Assembly: GCA_942486035.1 (NCBI GenBank)
Contig: CALNXK010000099.1
Span: 947,501 to 1,011,500 of the forward strand
Reading direction: 5' to 3'
DNA length: 64,000 nt
Origin: Porites lobata
Lineage: Eukaryota; Cnidaria; Anthozoa; Scleractinia; Poritidae
The notes beneath the pieces were generated by a model. That model did not search any database. It was not told the origin of the DNA and was given only the letters and a program-made list of their open reading frames with translations. A program made the position numbers and the translations under genes. Of the stretch, positions 12,101 to 21,968 are shown piece after piece (the first letter of the stretch is position 1; every line of letters begins with the position of its first letter).

Positions 12101-14678
12101 TAGAAAGAACCCTGCAGTATATGTATTAGCTATTCAGGGTCTTTATGATGACTACGTTGAAACAAAACACTGCCATGATCAAACCTTAAATGACAGAGGC
12201 AAGTGCCTCGGTTTGCCTCATACTGGCTATGGCCCTGACTGTAGGAAATACAGTGCATCAATGATCTGACTACTGGACCTTAATAACGAGTGGATTTGAA
12301 TTAGTGTATTTGCTTTAAATTAGTAGCCAGGGAAAGGTTTATGCCAGGGGCGCTGTCAGAAAGGGGCACCTTTTTCATGCTTCAGGTATGAAAGGATAGG
12401 GATTTCCTGAGTTAAAGTATATGACAGGGTAGACTATCTGTCATTTCGTTTTGTAAAAAGACTAACAGAAGAAATTTGTGAATGTAAAATTGTCAAAAAA
12501 AATTAACTGGTTTCTGATTCCTTTATATTAAAATGACAGTGCACATAAAACAGTTAACAGGAAAGATGCATGTAAGGGGTTGGACCTCTGGGCGGAGTCT
12601 CACAGCGTGTACAAAATTTTATTGTAACAATGTAATGTTACAGTTGAGATTGGAAATTTACTTTAGTCACAAAACGGATCAAACATATAGGAAATGTCAC
12701 ATGCACATCACCTTTGACTGTCAGCAAATGTTATGCAGCTCACTATATTTGCTCCCCTCGCAAATATGGATAATTATGATGCAAATGTGCAAATTTATGA
12801 TACAGCCAAATGTCTAGAAATTTATTGTTTTTGCTCTTAAGGCAAATACGAGTAAACCACATGCAAAAGTGTTCTTTTGGTATCCTGGAAAAACAAGAGC
12901 AAATACCACTGCAAATTAGGGGTTTTGCAATATTTTTGCCTGCATTTGAAGTAAAGTGAAAACTGTCATTTTTGCCAAGGATGCAAATTTGAGTAAACTG
13001 GTAGAAATGTTGAAGATTTGCCCATGCTGCAAATAAGTATCAAATTTGTATCAAACCATTACATTTACTTCACTTTTGCGTATCAATACGTATCTAGCAA
13101 ATATATGTATTTGCCCACACTTTAGCCGACAGCGCAAATGTAATGCAAATTTGGAGCTCCAAATTTACCACATATTTGCACCTTTCGCAAACATTAGTAA
13201 ATCCGTTTTTTCGTCCAGTGTATCTATATCAGATATTGCCATTACATATTTTTTTATTACAGTTAAATAATGTTAGTTTATAGAGACAACTAGGAATGAC
13301 CCATTATATGTTAATTTAACTAAATCAGTCTGCAAGTTGATTAAGAAGACTACCAAATTCAGATGGTATGATTACTTGTACAACTTGAGAGAGAACATTT
13401 TCGCGTTTTAAACAATCAAAATTAACATTTTTACAAATTATAAAACAGCTTCTTTACTGGAAAATAAATTTCTTCTTACAAAATCACAATTGACGATTTC
13501 GTTAAAAAAAAAAAAACAATTAAAACTTGGAAAATTAAGGAACTACCTCCTCGCCTGAAGTAAAAGGCTAGATGACAGGTAAATTGTGAAGAGCTATAGC
13601 AGTTTGTCGCTGACTTTTTTTCTTTTTGGCAGCCTGTTCAATCTTGTCCATCCTGTAATAATGGCGGACAAGCCGGGATGTGGACATACATGACATGCAT
13701 CCCAGGAGCCCCTGGGGCACCTGGTCGAGATGGAGCCAAAGGAGACCTGGGCAGCCAGGGGAAAACTGGGACCCAGGGACCACGTGGTGCTGATGGAAAG
13801 AAAGGAGCAAAAGGAGAGTCTGGGATCCAGGGTTCCGCCGGACAAAAAGGAGAGCGAGGGGACAAAGGCGACAGTGGAACGCCACGACTGGCTTCACACA
13901 TGAACTGGAAAGAGTGTGCTTGGAAAAAGGGATACCACACAGATTCAGGACTGATATATGTAAGTACGGAACGTCACTTTGTTACCCGAGTTAAATAATA
14001 TTCTATTAACTCAAAGTAATTAATTTTTACTGAAATGATTGATTGCTATAATTCTGAAGTCAGCGCGCGGTCAGCGATGATGATGGCTGCTTCTTTTGAA
14101 GCTACGGAGTTTTCTGTTAAAGCCGGGCCATAATCGGTTTTATTACACTGTGTCCTTCTCCATTCTTAATTTTCTTGCTTATCTTATGTACATGATTTTT
14201 TTTTGTCGAAACACCTTGTGTTAATTAATATTGTACAACTGATGTATTATTTTTTTATAGACTGGAGTAAATAAAAATAAACCACAATACGGATGCTGTT
14301 TCTTTATATCTCGTTTAGAACTGTGACTTTGTGAAGAAATACGTGGACACTGCCCTCCATGTCTACTATGCTGGTAACCTCAGGATTCACGGATGTGACG
14401 ACTGCTGTAGTCGCTGGTATTTCACCTTTAATGGAGCCGAGTGCAGCTCTCCTGGAACTATTGACGGTGCATTCTACATGGCAACAGGCAGCAGAAAGCA
14501 CAATCTTCACCGTCACCGCCACATTGAAGGGCACTGCAACAACATTCAGAAAGGAAAGGTGCGAGTGGGATTCTCGGTTGGAAAATGCGTCACAGGACAA
14601 AAGCTTGCTGACGCATACACTGGTTGGCATTCAATGAATCGCATCTTCATCGAAGAAGTACCGAAAGCTCAGCAGTAG
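3156..14678 (+). CDS. CTHRC1: CTHRC1-like secreted collagen-repeat protein, copy 1 (3 exons)
   Basis: The exons are 3156-3257, 13633-13959 and 14319-14678. All introns are phase 0 with GT-AG ends, giving 262 residues. Residues 1-25 form a signal peptide (hydrophobic core MLLVLIFWLTGLCSA). A Cys-containing linker precedes 20 uninterrupted Gly-X-Y triplets (about residues 59-118). A conserved C-terminal domain starting NWKECAW follows, with cysteine motifs GCDDCC and GHCNN. The order and the C-terminal motifs match vertebrate collagen triple helix repeat containing 1, a secreted glycoprotein linked to matrix and Wnt/planar polarity signalling. That role is not shown here. There are two in-frame ATGs at 3156 and 3159. 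AATAAA signals lie at 14725-14730 and 14813-14818. Intron 1 is 10.4 kb because of a transposon insertion; in the paralogue it is 0.44 kb. Confidence 0.9.
3296..4060. repeat. Left subterminal GCAAAT repeat region
   Basis: Roughly 20 copies of GCAAAT or ATTTGC, often as (A/G)GCAAATGT followed by a CAAA. Both orientations occur near the end and mostly one orientation further in. In known CACTA elements such subterminal motifs bind the element's own proteins; that role is inferred here. Confidence 0.75.
4061..5758 (-). other. Probable 3' untranslated region of the divergent minus-strand gene
   Basis: No open frame with coding character on either strand. On the minus strand it follows the TAG at 5759-5761, and an AATAAA hexamer (TTTATT on the plus strand, near 4182) could end the transcript. 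The reading as an untranslated region is inference. Confidence 0.3.
5759..7844 (-). CDS. Spliced gene of unknown function inside the transposon (partial model)
   Basis: Exon 1 (7649-7844) starts with ATG and the peptide MEESASLICS; it ends at a GTTAGT donor with one base left over. Exon 2 (7509-7596) follows a pyrimidine-poor acceptor, keeps the frame for 29 codons rich in Lys, Arg and Gln, and ends at an excellent CA|GTAAGT donor. A probable last exon (5759-5943) follows the acceptor gttgcag and encodes an acidic Ser/Glu-rich tail with a TAG stop. The phases of exon 2 and this last exon differ, so at least one exon between them is missing from the model. I recognise no domain. The exon 1 start lies about 50-80 bases from the start region of the plus-strand kinase, suggesting a shared promoter. 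It is either a captured host gene or an accessory gene of the element. Confidence 0.45.
6481..6890. mobile_element. TA-flanked inverted-repeat element with GGGCGCTTATT repeats
   Basis: The ends are TACCGTATTTATTC and, inverted, TACTGTATTTATTCGAATAA. Inside both ends the unit GGGCGCTTATTCGAGG or GGGCGCTTATTAAATT is repeated several times. The structure and TA ends fit a mariner-like non-autonomous element. It is nested in the CACTA-like element. Confidence 0.6.
6905..7115. repeat. GGATTCC-rich interspersed repeat
   Basis: The hexamer-like motifs ATTCTGGATTCC and GGATTCCAGAATCC recur across about 200 bp and are inverted at the two ends. This looks like a degenerate short inverted-repeat element. 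The open frame across it at 6899-7153 is not coding. Confidence 0.35.
7845..7924. promoter_or_regulatory. Candidate bidirectional promoter between divergent genes
   Basis: This short interval separates the minus-strand ATG at 7844 from plus-strand ATGs at 7896 and 7925. The surrounding 7640-8110 stretch is richer in G+C and CpG than the rest of the element, as at animal bidirectional promoters. No specific factor site was identified. Confidence 0.35.
7925..9616 (+). pseudogene. Truncated protein kinase gene (captured fragment, 4 exons)
   Basis: The final exon (9412-9616) reads IEHLHS, HRDIKSDN and LIDFGKA, the catalytic loop and DFG motifs of a eukaryotic protein kinase. The catalytic Asp and Asn are intact. 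It then stops 17 residues after DFGKA, so the activation segment, APE motif and C-lobe are missing. Upstream exons join in compatible phases: one ending at 8136 (frame VRNLK), 9022-9171 or 9022-9183 (glycine loop GTGVISNV), then 9226-9286. The hinge region between the last two exons is absent. Before 8136 the frame that fits has stop codons, and the open frame at 7925-8137 is in another frame, so the 5' part is broken or has unseen exons. It is most likely a decayed captured host kinase. Confidence 0.65.
8511..8749. mobile_element. 239-bp hAT-like inverted-repeat element
   Basis: The ends are CAGCGTGCAAAGAAAGT and the reverse complement of CAGGGTGCAAAGAAAGT. TACGTT flanks it on both sides (8505-8510 and 8750-8755), an apparent 6-bp target duplication. 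It sits in an intron of the kinase fragment. Internal GGGCTAG and TTGCCCG motifs form further short inverted repeats. Confidence 0.7.
9660..12290. repeat. Three diverged internal repeat units in the CACTA-like element
   Basis: Units of about 0.4-0.6 kb recur near 9660-10140, 10830-11450 and 11760-12290. Each contains the phrases TTGTTGTAGTATTGGCTGTT, TGGTCATCTCTAGG and GATCTGACTACTGGACC in the same order. The second and third are closer to each other than to the first. Homopolymer runs of T (10003-10021) and G (about 11636-11651) lie within or between them. No coding sequence is visible. They may have arisen by tandem duplication inside the element. Confidence 0.6.
10378..10618. mobile_element. 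Short inverted-repeat element (GGGCCCAGTTGTTC type)
   Basis: The left part reads GGGCCCAGTTGTTCCAAAG and GATTAGCACTAACCCAG. The right part holds the inverted counterparts GGGTTATCTTAACCAGC and AACAACCCAGCC. It resembles a degenerate foldback-type element, and a partial second copy of its right end is at 11453-11497. Confidence 0.4.
12720..13200. repeat. Right subterminal GCAAAT repeat region
   Basis: About 15 GCAAAT/ATTTGC motifs in roughly 480 bp, the counterpart of the left subterminal region. It lies directly inside the right terminal inverted repeat. Confidence 0.75.
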
Positions 14679-14724
14679 GCCCCGGGCAGTAAGCACGTGT
14701 CATATGATGAGCTGGACTTTTTAA

Positions 14725-14818
14725 AATAAAAGCGTGTTAGACTTGTATTATGTCATTACTGGGTAATGAGGTGTGTAAAACAACGTTTGCTATCAAGTCT
14801 GTATCTGCTAAAAATAAA
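14725..14818 (+). terminator. Polyadenylation signals of CTHRC1-like copy 1
   Basis: AATAAA occurs at 14725-14730 and 14813-14818, about 45 and 135 bases after the stop codon. Both are conserved at 34012-34017 and 34100-34105 in the second copy. Which one is used cannot be told from sequence. Confidence 0.5.
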
Positions 14819-15973
14819 GTCCAGGAGCATCCACTGTTATTTTCAATTGGTTTAATGTCATGATTGCCTTGCTTATTTTCCCTATTGAGCCTTAACAACA
14901 CGGTACGGTACCTTTCGTGGGATTATAAACTGCCTTTCTCTTTAACTCCCCGAATTCGTCCACCTGAATATTCCATTACGTTTCGCGACTCTTGAGTCTG
15001 AACTAAAGACTTTGAGGGGTCACCACCACAATTATATCGGGTCAATAGTTGGAACTCTAAAAAATATATAATATATCTGGCGATTGTTTCAGAGGGAAAA
15101 CGACAAAGCATTATTACTATTTTTGTCAGTTTAATTTTTCGACAGTACAATAATTTAGGTAAAGATATCCAATTTAATATTTTTTGGTCGGTTCTGAACC
15201 GTTATTTTAGGCTTCTTTTTATAAAGCAAGGTGTTCCTAGAGTCCTAAAGAATTATAACATAGCTGATCCTTGAAATTTCTTAAATTCAGAAACCTTAAA
15301 AAGGGCAGCCCACAAAATGCAATGATGGATCCTTTCAAACAATACTCAAATGTGACCACAGCATATTTCAGGTCTGGAAAAATAAATGCTGTCATCCGGT
15401 CTTATCCTGGATTTATCAAACAAGACATGATCGTCGCAGTTGTGATAGAAACTGTATTAAAGCAATTTCAAATGAAGTATCGGCACAACTGCGACGACCA
15501 TATGTTCATAAAAATTTGTGTACTTCCTCCATTCAAATCATCATCTTCGTTAGTATCCCAATAAAGTCTAAACGCTTTCCTAACTACAATGGAGGACAAA
15601 AGAACTTGGGACTGTGTGAAAAAGCCCTTGCAAGCAATAATTCCGTAGAATTCTGCTCCTAAGGACATTTTTTGTTCGGCGTTGGGTTCATCGCGTTGTC
15701 CCCCCCTCCACCTTCCCCTAGCAATGTTGTGGTCAAAAAAAGCACTCAGTTTCACCCATTTTGCTTCAAATTCAACTTTGTTTGGGGTGGGAGGGGAGGG
15801 GTCGCTAGTTTTAGTAATATCACTGGAAAGGCCCCAACACTTTTGACCTCCATTGTGGTCACCCAAGAAGTATGCTCAGTAGCGTTGTGATCTATAGACT
15901 AAATGCATTCTTCGCTACGTTCTGAGCTCGCACCTCAACCTTTAATGGCGAAGCACTATTCAGTGCGGAATAT
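14819..15973. other. 3' flank of CTHRC1-like copy 1, no gene seen
   Basis: Matches 34106-35270 almost exactly and, with more divergence, parts of 24440-25560. The open frames here lie on both strands and overlap poly-pyrimidine or poly-purine tracts. I see no coding signal. Confidence 0.5.
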
Positions 15974-16072
15974 GTTAGCCCTCCCACGCAGGCGTTTTTA
16001 CGGGGGCTCGTTTTTCATCCCTCCCCACATGAAAAACGAGCTCCCCTAAAAACGCCTGCGTGGGAGGCTAGG
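15974..16072. mobile_element. Foldback element, copy 1
   Basis: A near-perfect hairpin. GTTAGCCCTCCCACGCAGGC and TTTTTACGGGGGCTCG pair with GAGCTCCCCTAAAAACGCC and TGCGTGGGAGGCTA. It shares the GTTAGCC and CAGGCGTTT terminal motifs with the foldback at 18357-18487. Confidence 0.6.
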
Positions 16073-16191
16073 AATATGTGGGCTTAAGGTGTTTCGATAC
16101 AGGTTTTCACAGGCCATACCGATATTTTTCAATCGCCTTAAATCGATTGTTTTTTCCTAGTCCGATCGCTATAAAATTTTCACCAGTAATT

Positions 16192-16589
16192 CAGGGGCAC
16201 CCAACGGCAATTTTCGGGAAAATATCTGTTCGGAAGACGATTTGAGATCTAGAATTTTCGGAGCATTTGTTGTAAAATTTCTTGCTTGCCTACCTCTCCT
16301 AGGATTTTCGAACATCTACAAAATGGTATAATTACCCATTTTTAACGGATCTTGACCCTAAGAAAGGCCACATAGAATTTTCGGGAGCCTTTTCCTGGCT
16401 GAAATTTTCGAGAAGGTAAGTTTTTATCCCTATAATTTTCGGATCACTAGACTTTCAGCTAGGAAATCCGAACAGATGAAAAGTTTTTAGGGGATAAAAA
16501 TATGCCTATATCTACCTTTTGAATACTAAAATACATTCAACAATGCTATGTTAAGTGGTTTTGAACTATATCCTCGTTGGGTGCCCCTG
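16192..16589 (+). mobile_element. CAGGGGCACCC inverted-repeat element, copy b
   Basis: A 398-bp copy of the same family as 1200-1598, in the opposite orientation. GTAATT flanks it on both sides (16186-16191 and 16590-16595), an apparent 6-bp target duplication. It is intact at both ends and non-coding. Confidence 0.75.
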
Positions 16590-16595
16590 GTAATT

Positions 16596-17572
16596 GGCTA
16601 TAGATTGAAATTTGTGAAAATGTAGTTTTAAGTAAAATCAATATTACTGTGACAAAAAACTTTGAAATTGATAAACGCCGAATTTTGCGTGAACTAGACC
16701 AGCTACTGAAAATCCAGCACTAGGAACTTAAAGTTCGGTGTTTAGCAATTAAATAACTTCCGTAAGAAGTAAAAAATTTTGTATATTTGAATTCGACTAA
16801 AACGAAAGCATATTTCGAACCTTAAATTTTCAATAGCCGTGATAGAGTAGATTATTTAATAAAAACGTTATAAATGACTCAAATTATTCTTAAAAGCGTC
16901 AGAATGCCGCTTAATATCATACTTCGATGCTAGGAAATTTTGGTGTATTTTCGTTTTTGCGATCTTAAAAACTAACCCGTTTTCTCACCACCTGTCTAAG
17001 TGCAACTTCATTCAAAATTTGGACTTTTAGCGCTTTTTTGTATATCTCTGAAACGACTCGAACGAATTTTTTTAAAATCACTTCACATAATCTTCGTAAT
17101 GTGTATAGTAATGTCTGAAACTTTCATTAAGATTGATTCACTGCAACACCTTGAAATTTCAAGACAAACCTATCCTACGAACTTGTCAAAAATCTGCGTT
17201 ACAACATTCACTGTTTTGACGTTTTGATAATTTTTCGAAAATAATGCGCACTATACATACCTCCTGTGATGACTAGTACATTTTAGTTTGAATTTATCGC
17301 ATCTTTTGAATGTAAAACATTGACAATACTCACGCTGAAATGTGCTAGTCATGGATATATGTATTGTCCGCATTAACTCGGAAAAATTAGCATAACGTCA
17401 AAACAGTGAATGTTGTAGCGAGGATTTTTGACCGGTTCGGAGGATAGGTCAATTGGTCCACTTTGATAAAGAAATTAATGCAAACCTGATATCGTCAGTC
17501 TCTGGGAGTATTCTAAACGTTTCCATTGTTCATTTGAATGGCATTTGATGCCTCATATGACGTTATCTATCG
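16596..17572. other. Non-coding stretch of duplication copy 1
   Basis: AT-rich sequence matching 35882-36858. It contains an inverted pair around 17220 and 17395 (AACGTCAAAACAGTGAATGTTG-like motifs on opposite strands), suggesting an old inverted-repeat element. No gene seen. Confidence 0.35.
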
Positions 17573-17655
17573 AAACCTGTTAGGCGGACACCCTGTACTA
17601 AGCGGACACTACAGCATTCCCCGAGGGTGTCCGCTTAATACAGGTTTCACTGTAT
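17573..17655. mobile_element. Small inverted-repeat element (GAAACCTGT...GCGGACACC)
   Basis: GAAACCTGTTAGGCGGACACCC is mirrored by GGGTGTCCGCTTAATACAGG and TTTC within about 80 bp. The duplicate is at 36859-36953. Likely a mariner-type remnant. Confidence 0.45.
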
Positions 17656-17658
17656 CTA

Positions 17659-18745
17659 TAGACTGTTCACAGTCCTCTATTTTTCCGTAAGATCGTCGAG
17701 ATCGAGCGCTTTGCGCAGTGACAGGCTGCCACCTTGCATGAGTGTCAAAACTACTTAGGGGGCGGGGGACGGTTTGAGAGGAAGAGAGAAATATAGATGG
17801 ACTGTTAAAATCCGCCCTGGTTAAAACATCACGCCAACTCGCGTTCAGGAGTCGTGACGGGAATTTCACACCTCTTATCATTCATTCATTAAGAAACTCC
17901 GCTGGTGATGAAAAACATGCCAGATACATTTAGCATCTATTTCGCGTGTTTACAAATATCTCCTTTCGAAATAGTGATTTTATACATACAGTTTCTGAGC
18001 CATTCCTCCAAATAAAATCGGCAAACATGCACAGGTGAAACAATCGAAGCGCTAAGCATGCTCGCTACACCACAGATTACCCGAGAAAAAGCCAGGCATT
18101 TCTGAACGGTCATTTTTTCTGCGTCTGCGTAGCGTTAAATTTCAGTTCGCTTGGCAGAAACTGTGTTACAACATTCCCCTGGCTAAGCTGCTTCAGAAGC
18201 TTCCTGGCTTACGTGATTCATCCTCAGAATACCAAAAATCCTTCGTGTGTTGGCGCAAGATGTTCCTTATGGTAGTATTATGTAACGGTACGTTTTATAG
18301 AAACGACTGGACTTGTCAACGACTTGTCAGTGCCGGTAATTTAAATTAAACTGGTTGTTAGCCTGCATGGCAGGCGTTTGAAAGGGAAGGGAAAGGGGGT
18401 TTGGGGCGCGAGGGGCGCCCCTCTCGTTTCTCTCGCACCTAAAACTCTCTTTCCCTTTCCTTTCAAACGCCTGCCACGCGGGCTAACTGGTTGTCAACGC
18501 AAATTAAGATCTCTTGTCTAATGACCAATCAAACGCCTGCGTTGCAGGTACAACGCGCTCCGTGAACGCGAGCTGAAATGATGTTATTACAGTCCCTCTA
18601 TTTTTCTCGCCCCCCTCCCCCTACAGCTATAATCCCCGACGCCCGCCCCCTAGGTACAATTGAAAATCAAGATGGCCTCCATTAACGGTAAGACGCGCTA
18701 TATTTCGACGATCTCACGAAAAAATAGGGGACTGTGAACAGTCTA
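17659..18745. mobile_element. 1.09-kb inverted-repeat element (TAGACTGTTCACAGTCC ends)
   Basis: The left end TAGACTGTTCACAGTCC and about 20 further bases (TATTTTTCCGTAAGATCGTC) are mirrored at the right end (GACGATCTCACGAAAAAATA). There is no coding sequence. A foldback element is nested at 18357-18487. The duplicate is at 36956-38047. Confidence 0.65.
18357..18487. mobile_element. Foldback element nested in the 1.09-kb element
   Basis: GTTAGCCTGCATGGCAGGCG and the AAAGGGAAGGGAAAG tract pair with the inverted sequence on the right (CTTTCCTTTCAAACGCCTGC). The copy at 37648-37789 has about 11 extra bases (near GGGAAACGCGA), making its central stem longer. Confidence 0.6.
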
Positions 18746-19824
18746 CACTAATACTTATCCGCTGACGAGTCATTAGTATGGAATTTCTGCGCCTAGTAGT
18801 AGCTCAACCAATCAGAACGCAGCATTGATAATAGACCACTAGTTGGATTTTACTAAAGTGGTATAGTAGGGACCACCACCACCACCACTATCACATTTCT
18901 ATTGTTTTCTTTTGCCACAGGCTAGTTAGCGGTTATTCCTTGACAATATGAATCAACCAATGAATACTTTTTGAAGGTTTTAGTCAACCAATCAAAAAGC
19001 AAGACATTTATCGATCTAAAACCTGTCACACCAGTTAAACCCCCTTCAAAGAGCCCGTGATATTATCTTAATGAGAATCTACCACATTTTTTATGAGATA
19101 AAGAAAAGAGGTTATGATATCATCCACGTTAATGTATTCTTGCGAAAGGGAAAAGAGATTCTCTGCACGGTAAAAGGATAATTCGGTCTCTACTATACTA
19201 CTGACAACCGGATGGCGGATCTCTAATATTGATTAAAGGAATTAGCAATATATATTGTAGTAGGCTGGTGTATTCAATAAGTCTAGTCAATTTTCTGTAA
19301 TAAAGCAAGTGTACAAGTTTAAAGCAGTTGTTTGATGTTTTTGTTCTGTGTTTTTTTTTTTTGCTGCGATGTCCTCATGATTTGATCATGCTTATGCTTT
19401 TCGGCTTCATGGACAAGAGAGAATGGAGGTGACTGGAAGTTTAAAACTTTTCAAATGGATATAATTAATACACAAGGACAAGATAGTCATGTAGTTACCT
19501 TGACAAGGAGTTCTCTGGGCCCGATCGCTGGCTACCTAGTCTATGTGTATACCCTTCTATTCTCTATCGCTACCCTCAGCCGAATAGAAAATATTACTGT
19601 TACAAGTGTGAACAGAAAAAACGACACAATGATACATGGAGAGAGCTGCCAGCTGTCGAGTTTATTATACGAATACGAATTACAGCAAAAGCACCCAAAT
19701 AAGGCATATGTAGCCTGTACTGACAGACGTTGTTTTATATTAGTAATAACAACTTTATTGATCAGATTACCACCATTATACTACTACATGATAAATTTCT
19801 GCAATTTGATTGGCTTAGAGCAGT

Positions 19825-19857
<33 letters not shown>

Positions 19858-20290
19858 GAAAATTACAAACCTTTTGCGGGTAGTAGTATAAGCAAATAAT
19901 AGTATAATTTGCACGTGACATTTGGCATAAATACCACTAGTGATATTTCAAAATTGTCTCAAATTTTACATGCCTAACGGCTCGTGAAATTACATATAAC
20001 AATTTTGAAATATCACTCGTGGTATTTATGTCAAATATCACTACTAATCATGCTATTACCTATACAAAGTGGCAGGGAAGCACGGATAGAAAGCCATGGG
20101 GCTTATTATATTCAGGCTACCCATTTACAAACATATTCAGAGTTATCTAAGTATACGTAGATGACAAGAATAAGCTAAGTATAAGTAATAAGGTTAAGAG
20201 GTATAATAAATTATAAATCAACAAAATCAAATTATATAATTTAGGGTATCTAATTATTGATTCAACGAAATAGTTCTAAGAAAAAAAACA
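18746..20290. other. Non-coding stretch of duplication copy 1
   Basis: Matches 38048-39770, except that copy 2 has 135 extra bases at 38741-38875. A short (ACC)n run lies at 18872-18890. An inverted pair around 19925 and 20030 (AAATACCAC...GATATTTCAAAATTGT) suggests a palindromic remnant. The 129-codon open frame at 19455-19844 is interrupted in the other duplicate and is not supported. Confidence 0.35.
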
Positions 20291-20399
20291 TTCAAGTTAA
20301 TAGTCTAAAATTAAGCAGGAAAAGAGAACGAAAATCGAAAACTCTCGCTCGAGAGAGAGAGAACTAGGCTATGCAAGAAATTATTAATCAACAATATGG

Positions 20400-21171
20400 A
20401 AATATAATTTACGACAGATCAGCTTGTTGAACTAGAAATCTATGTAAGTTGTTTTTAAAGACATTTTTTGAAGATTCGTCTTTGAGTTCGGGAGGGAGGG
20501 TATTCCAAAACTTTGGGCCTTGATGTGCTATGGTAAATTTCCTAAAATTGGTTCTCGAAAACTTAGATCTCTAATTCATGGCATTTCTTGTATTAAAAGA
20601 ATAAAGTTAAGAACTAGACAGGAACATATAATGGAAGCCTACTGGAAGTAACTTTTTTGAAGAAGAAGAACATGAAGGAGCCGACCTGTAGCTTATATGT
20701 ATTAGTTATATTGAGTTAACAACGCTCATAGAATAATAGAGCACTGAAGGCATCAAAACAGGACTTAGTGATTACTCTTCTGATGATACGTTTCCGCAAC
20801 ACAACAAGTCTACTCAAGATAGTTTTATACGTAGACCCCAAAACAATGGCTCCATATTGCAGGTAAGGATAGACAAGGCAAAATATAGGGTACGCAACAA
20901 TGCCATAGAAAGGTAAAACTCTGGCTTTTGTTATAATACCAATAGATTTAGAGACCTTATTGGCAATTAAGTTAACATGTTCTTCCCAATTTAAATTCTC
21001 ATCTGCATAAACACCTAGAAATTTGCTATGTGTCCTACGTTCAATAGTTTCGTTGTTTATTCTTATATTGAAAAACACAGAGGGTAATTGTTTTTGGCGC
21101 ACCTTAAAAATAACATAGTTGGTTGTCTTTATGTTAACTGTGAGTTCATTAGCCATCAACCAATTAGACAC
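20400..21171 (-). pseudogene. Jockey-like LINE reverse transcriptase 3' remnant, copy 1
   Basis: The open frame 20716-21171 (151 codons) reads SNWLMANELTVNIKTTNYVIF, then THSKFLGVYADENLNWEEHV, then VYPYLQYGAIVLGS. These are the thumb-region motifs (KT.Y..F, FLG..ID..L.W..H, YP.L.Y...VWG) of non-LTR retrotransposon reverse transcriptases. Past the stop, fragments like PKVLEYPPS continue the typical C-terminus in shifted frames. The catalytic FADD region is not present, so this is a 5'-truncated dead copy on the minus strand. The duplicate lies at 39890-40590. Confidence 0.75.
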
Positions 21172-21179
21172 TTTCTCAA

Positions 21180-21965
21180 GTTAGGAATTTAAGATATCTT
21201 GTAACATATTGAAATCAGCATTTTTCTTTCTATTTTTCTTTTCGTTCTTTTCGAAAACATCGGCGAGCGCGCGAGAGCGACCCCACCCCTCCCCCCTTGC
21301 TCTCGACGGACTTTGAAGAGAAAATAAAGGGTCTGTGAACAGGCTAAGTTACATGAGAAAAGTAAAGTTACAGAGCACTGAGAAAGCTAGATTTAAGTTA
21401 CAACATAAGAGCTAACAAGATATGCTGATCAAAAAAGTAACAAAAAATTACACGGAGTCAGATCACAAAACGACGCAAAAGTACAGGTATAAATTAAACA
21501 TAGGTATGAAATATTTAAAAAAACTAAGAGTAATAGATTATTCTAAGTAAACTCTTATTCGTTCACTCACAATTTGCCCCTTAATTTTCCAAAAAAAAAT
21601 TCAACCAGAGAACGCCACCCCGCCCCCACCCCCCTAATAATGGTGGTAGTGTGGTGGATTCATGAATTGCCATAAGGAAATATAAGTACAAGTACTGTCT
21701 ACTAGCTATCACTAATGGGCTGGCCACGGTGATTATAGAAGATTTGACTTTATTCAAGACGTTGTTACACAGCTGACTCCAGTTGAGAAGGAAACAAAGA
21801 AAACAGGAGTACGATAGGTGACAAATTTAGCAATAACTACAGTGACAAAATAGCAAACCTACAGAAAACCGGTTAAACTACCTTGTAACACCTGTTTGTT
21901 TGGTGATGGCTTTTACCTATGGATGCGTCTTGCTCTCTTGCCATTTTTACATACATACACTGTTT
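21180..21965. other. Non-coding stretch of duplication copy 1
   Basis: Matches 40620-41403. The motif GGGTCTGTGAACAGGCTA near 21328 resembles an end of the 1.09-kb element family. A C-rich run lies at 21620-21635. No gene seen. Confidence 0.35.
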
Positions 21966-21968
21966 ACA

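Larger units (their letters stand above)
3274..13220 (+). mobile_element. CACTA/EnSpm-like DNA transposon, 9.9 kb, carrying gene cargo
   Basis: The left end is CACTGGACGAAAAAATGG. The right end is its reverse complement with one difference in the first 18 bases. The trinucleotide TAT flanks both sides (3271-3273 and 13221-13223), and the paralogous intron at 32480-32919 has the uninterrupted site, so the ends are defined to the base. About 20 GCAAAT/ATTTGC motifs crowd the first 0.8 kb and about 15 the last 0.5 kb, as in subterminal repeats of CACTA elements. CACTG ends plus a 3-bp duplication point to CACTA/EnSpm. I recognised no transposase, so it is probably non-autonomous. It holds a truncated kinase, a divergent spliced gene, several smaller elements and three internal repeat units. 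Confidence 0.85.

Noticed and set aside
13568..13940. Three overlapping minus-strand open frames of 83-109 codons
   Set aside because: They are antisense shadows of the Gly-X-Y collagen exon, whose repetitive G-rich codons keep the other frames open. The same happens at 32761-33227.
14304..14637. Open frames on both strands over CTHRC1 exon 3
   Set aside because: Shadows of the real exon 14319-14678; the same is true at 33591-33924.
15468..15890. Overlapping open frames of 72-132 codons
   Set aside because: They cover polypyrimidine tracts on both strands, and the longest is shortened in the duplicate by a stop.
19455..19844. A 129-codon open frame
   Set aside because: The duplicate at 38920-39310 is interrupted by substitutions and indels, and there are no splice sites or recognisable motifs.
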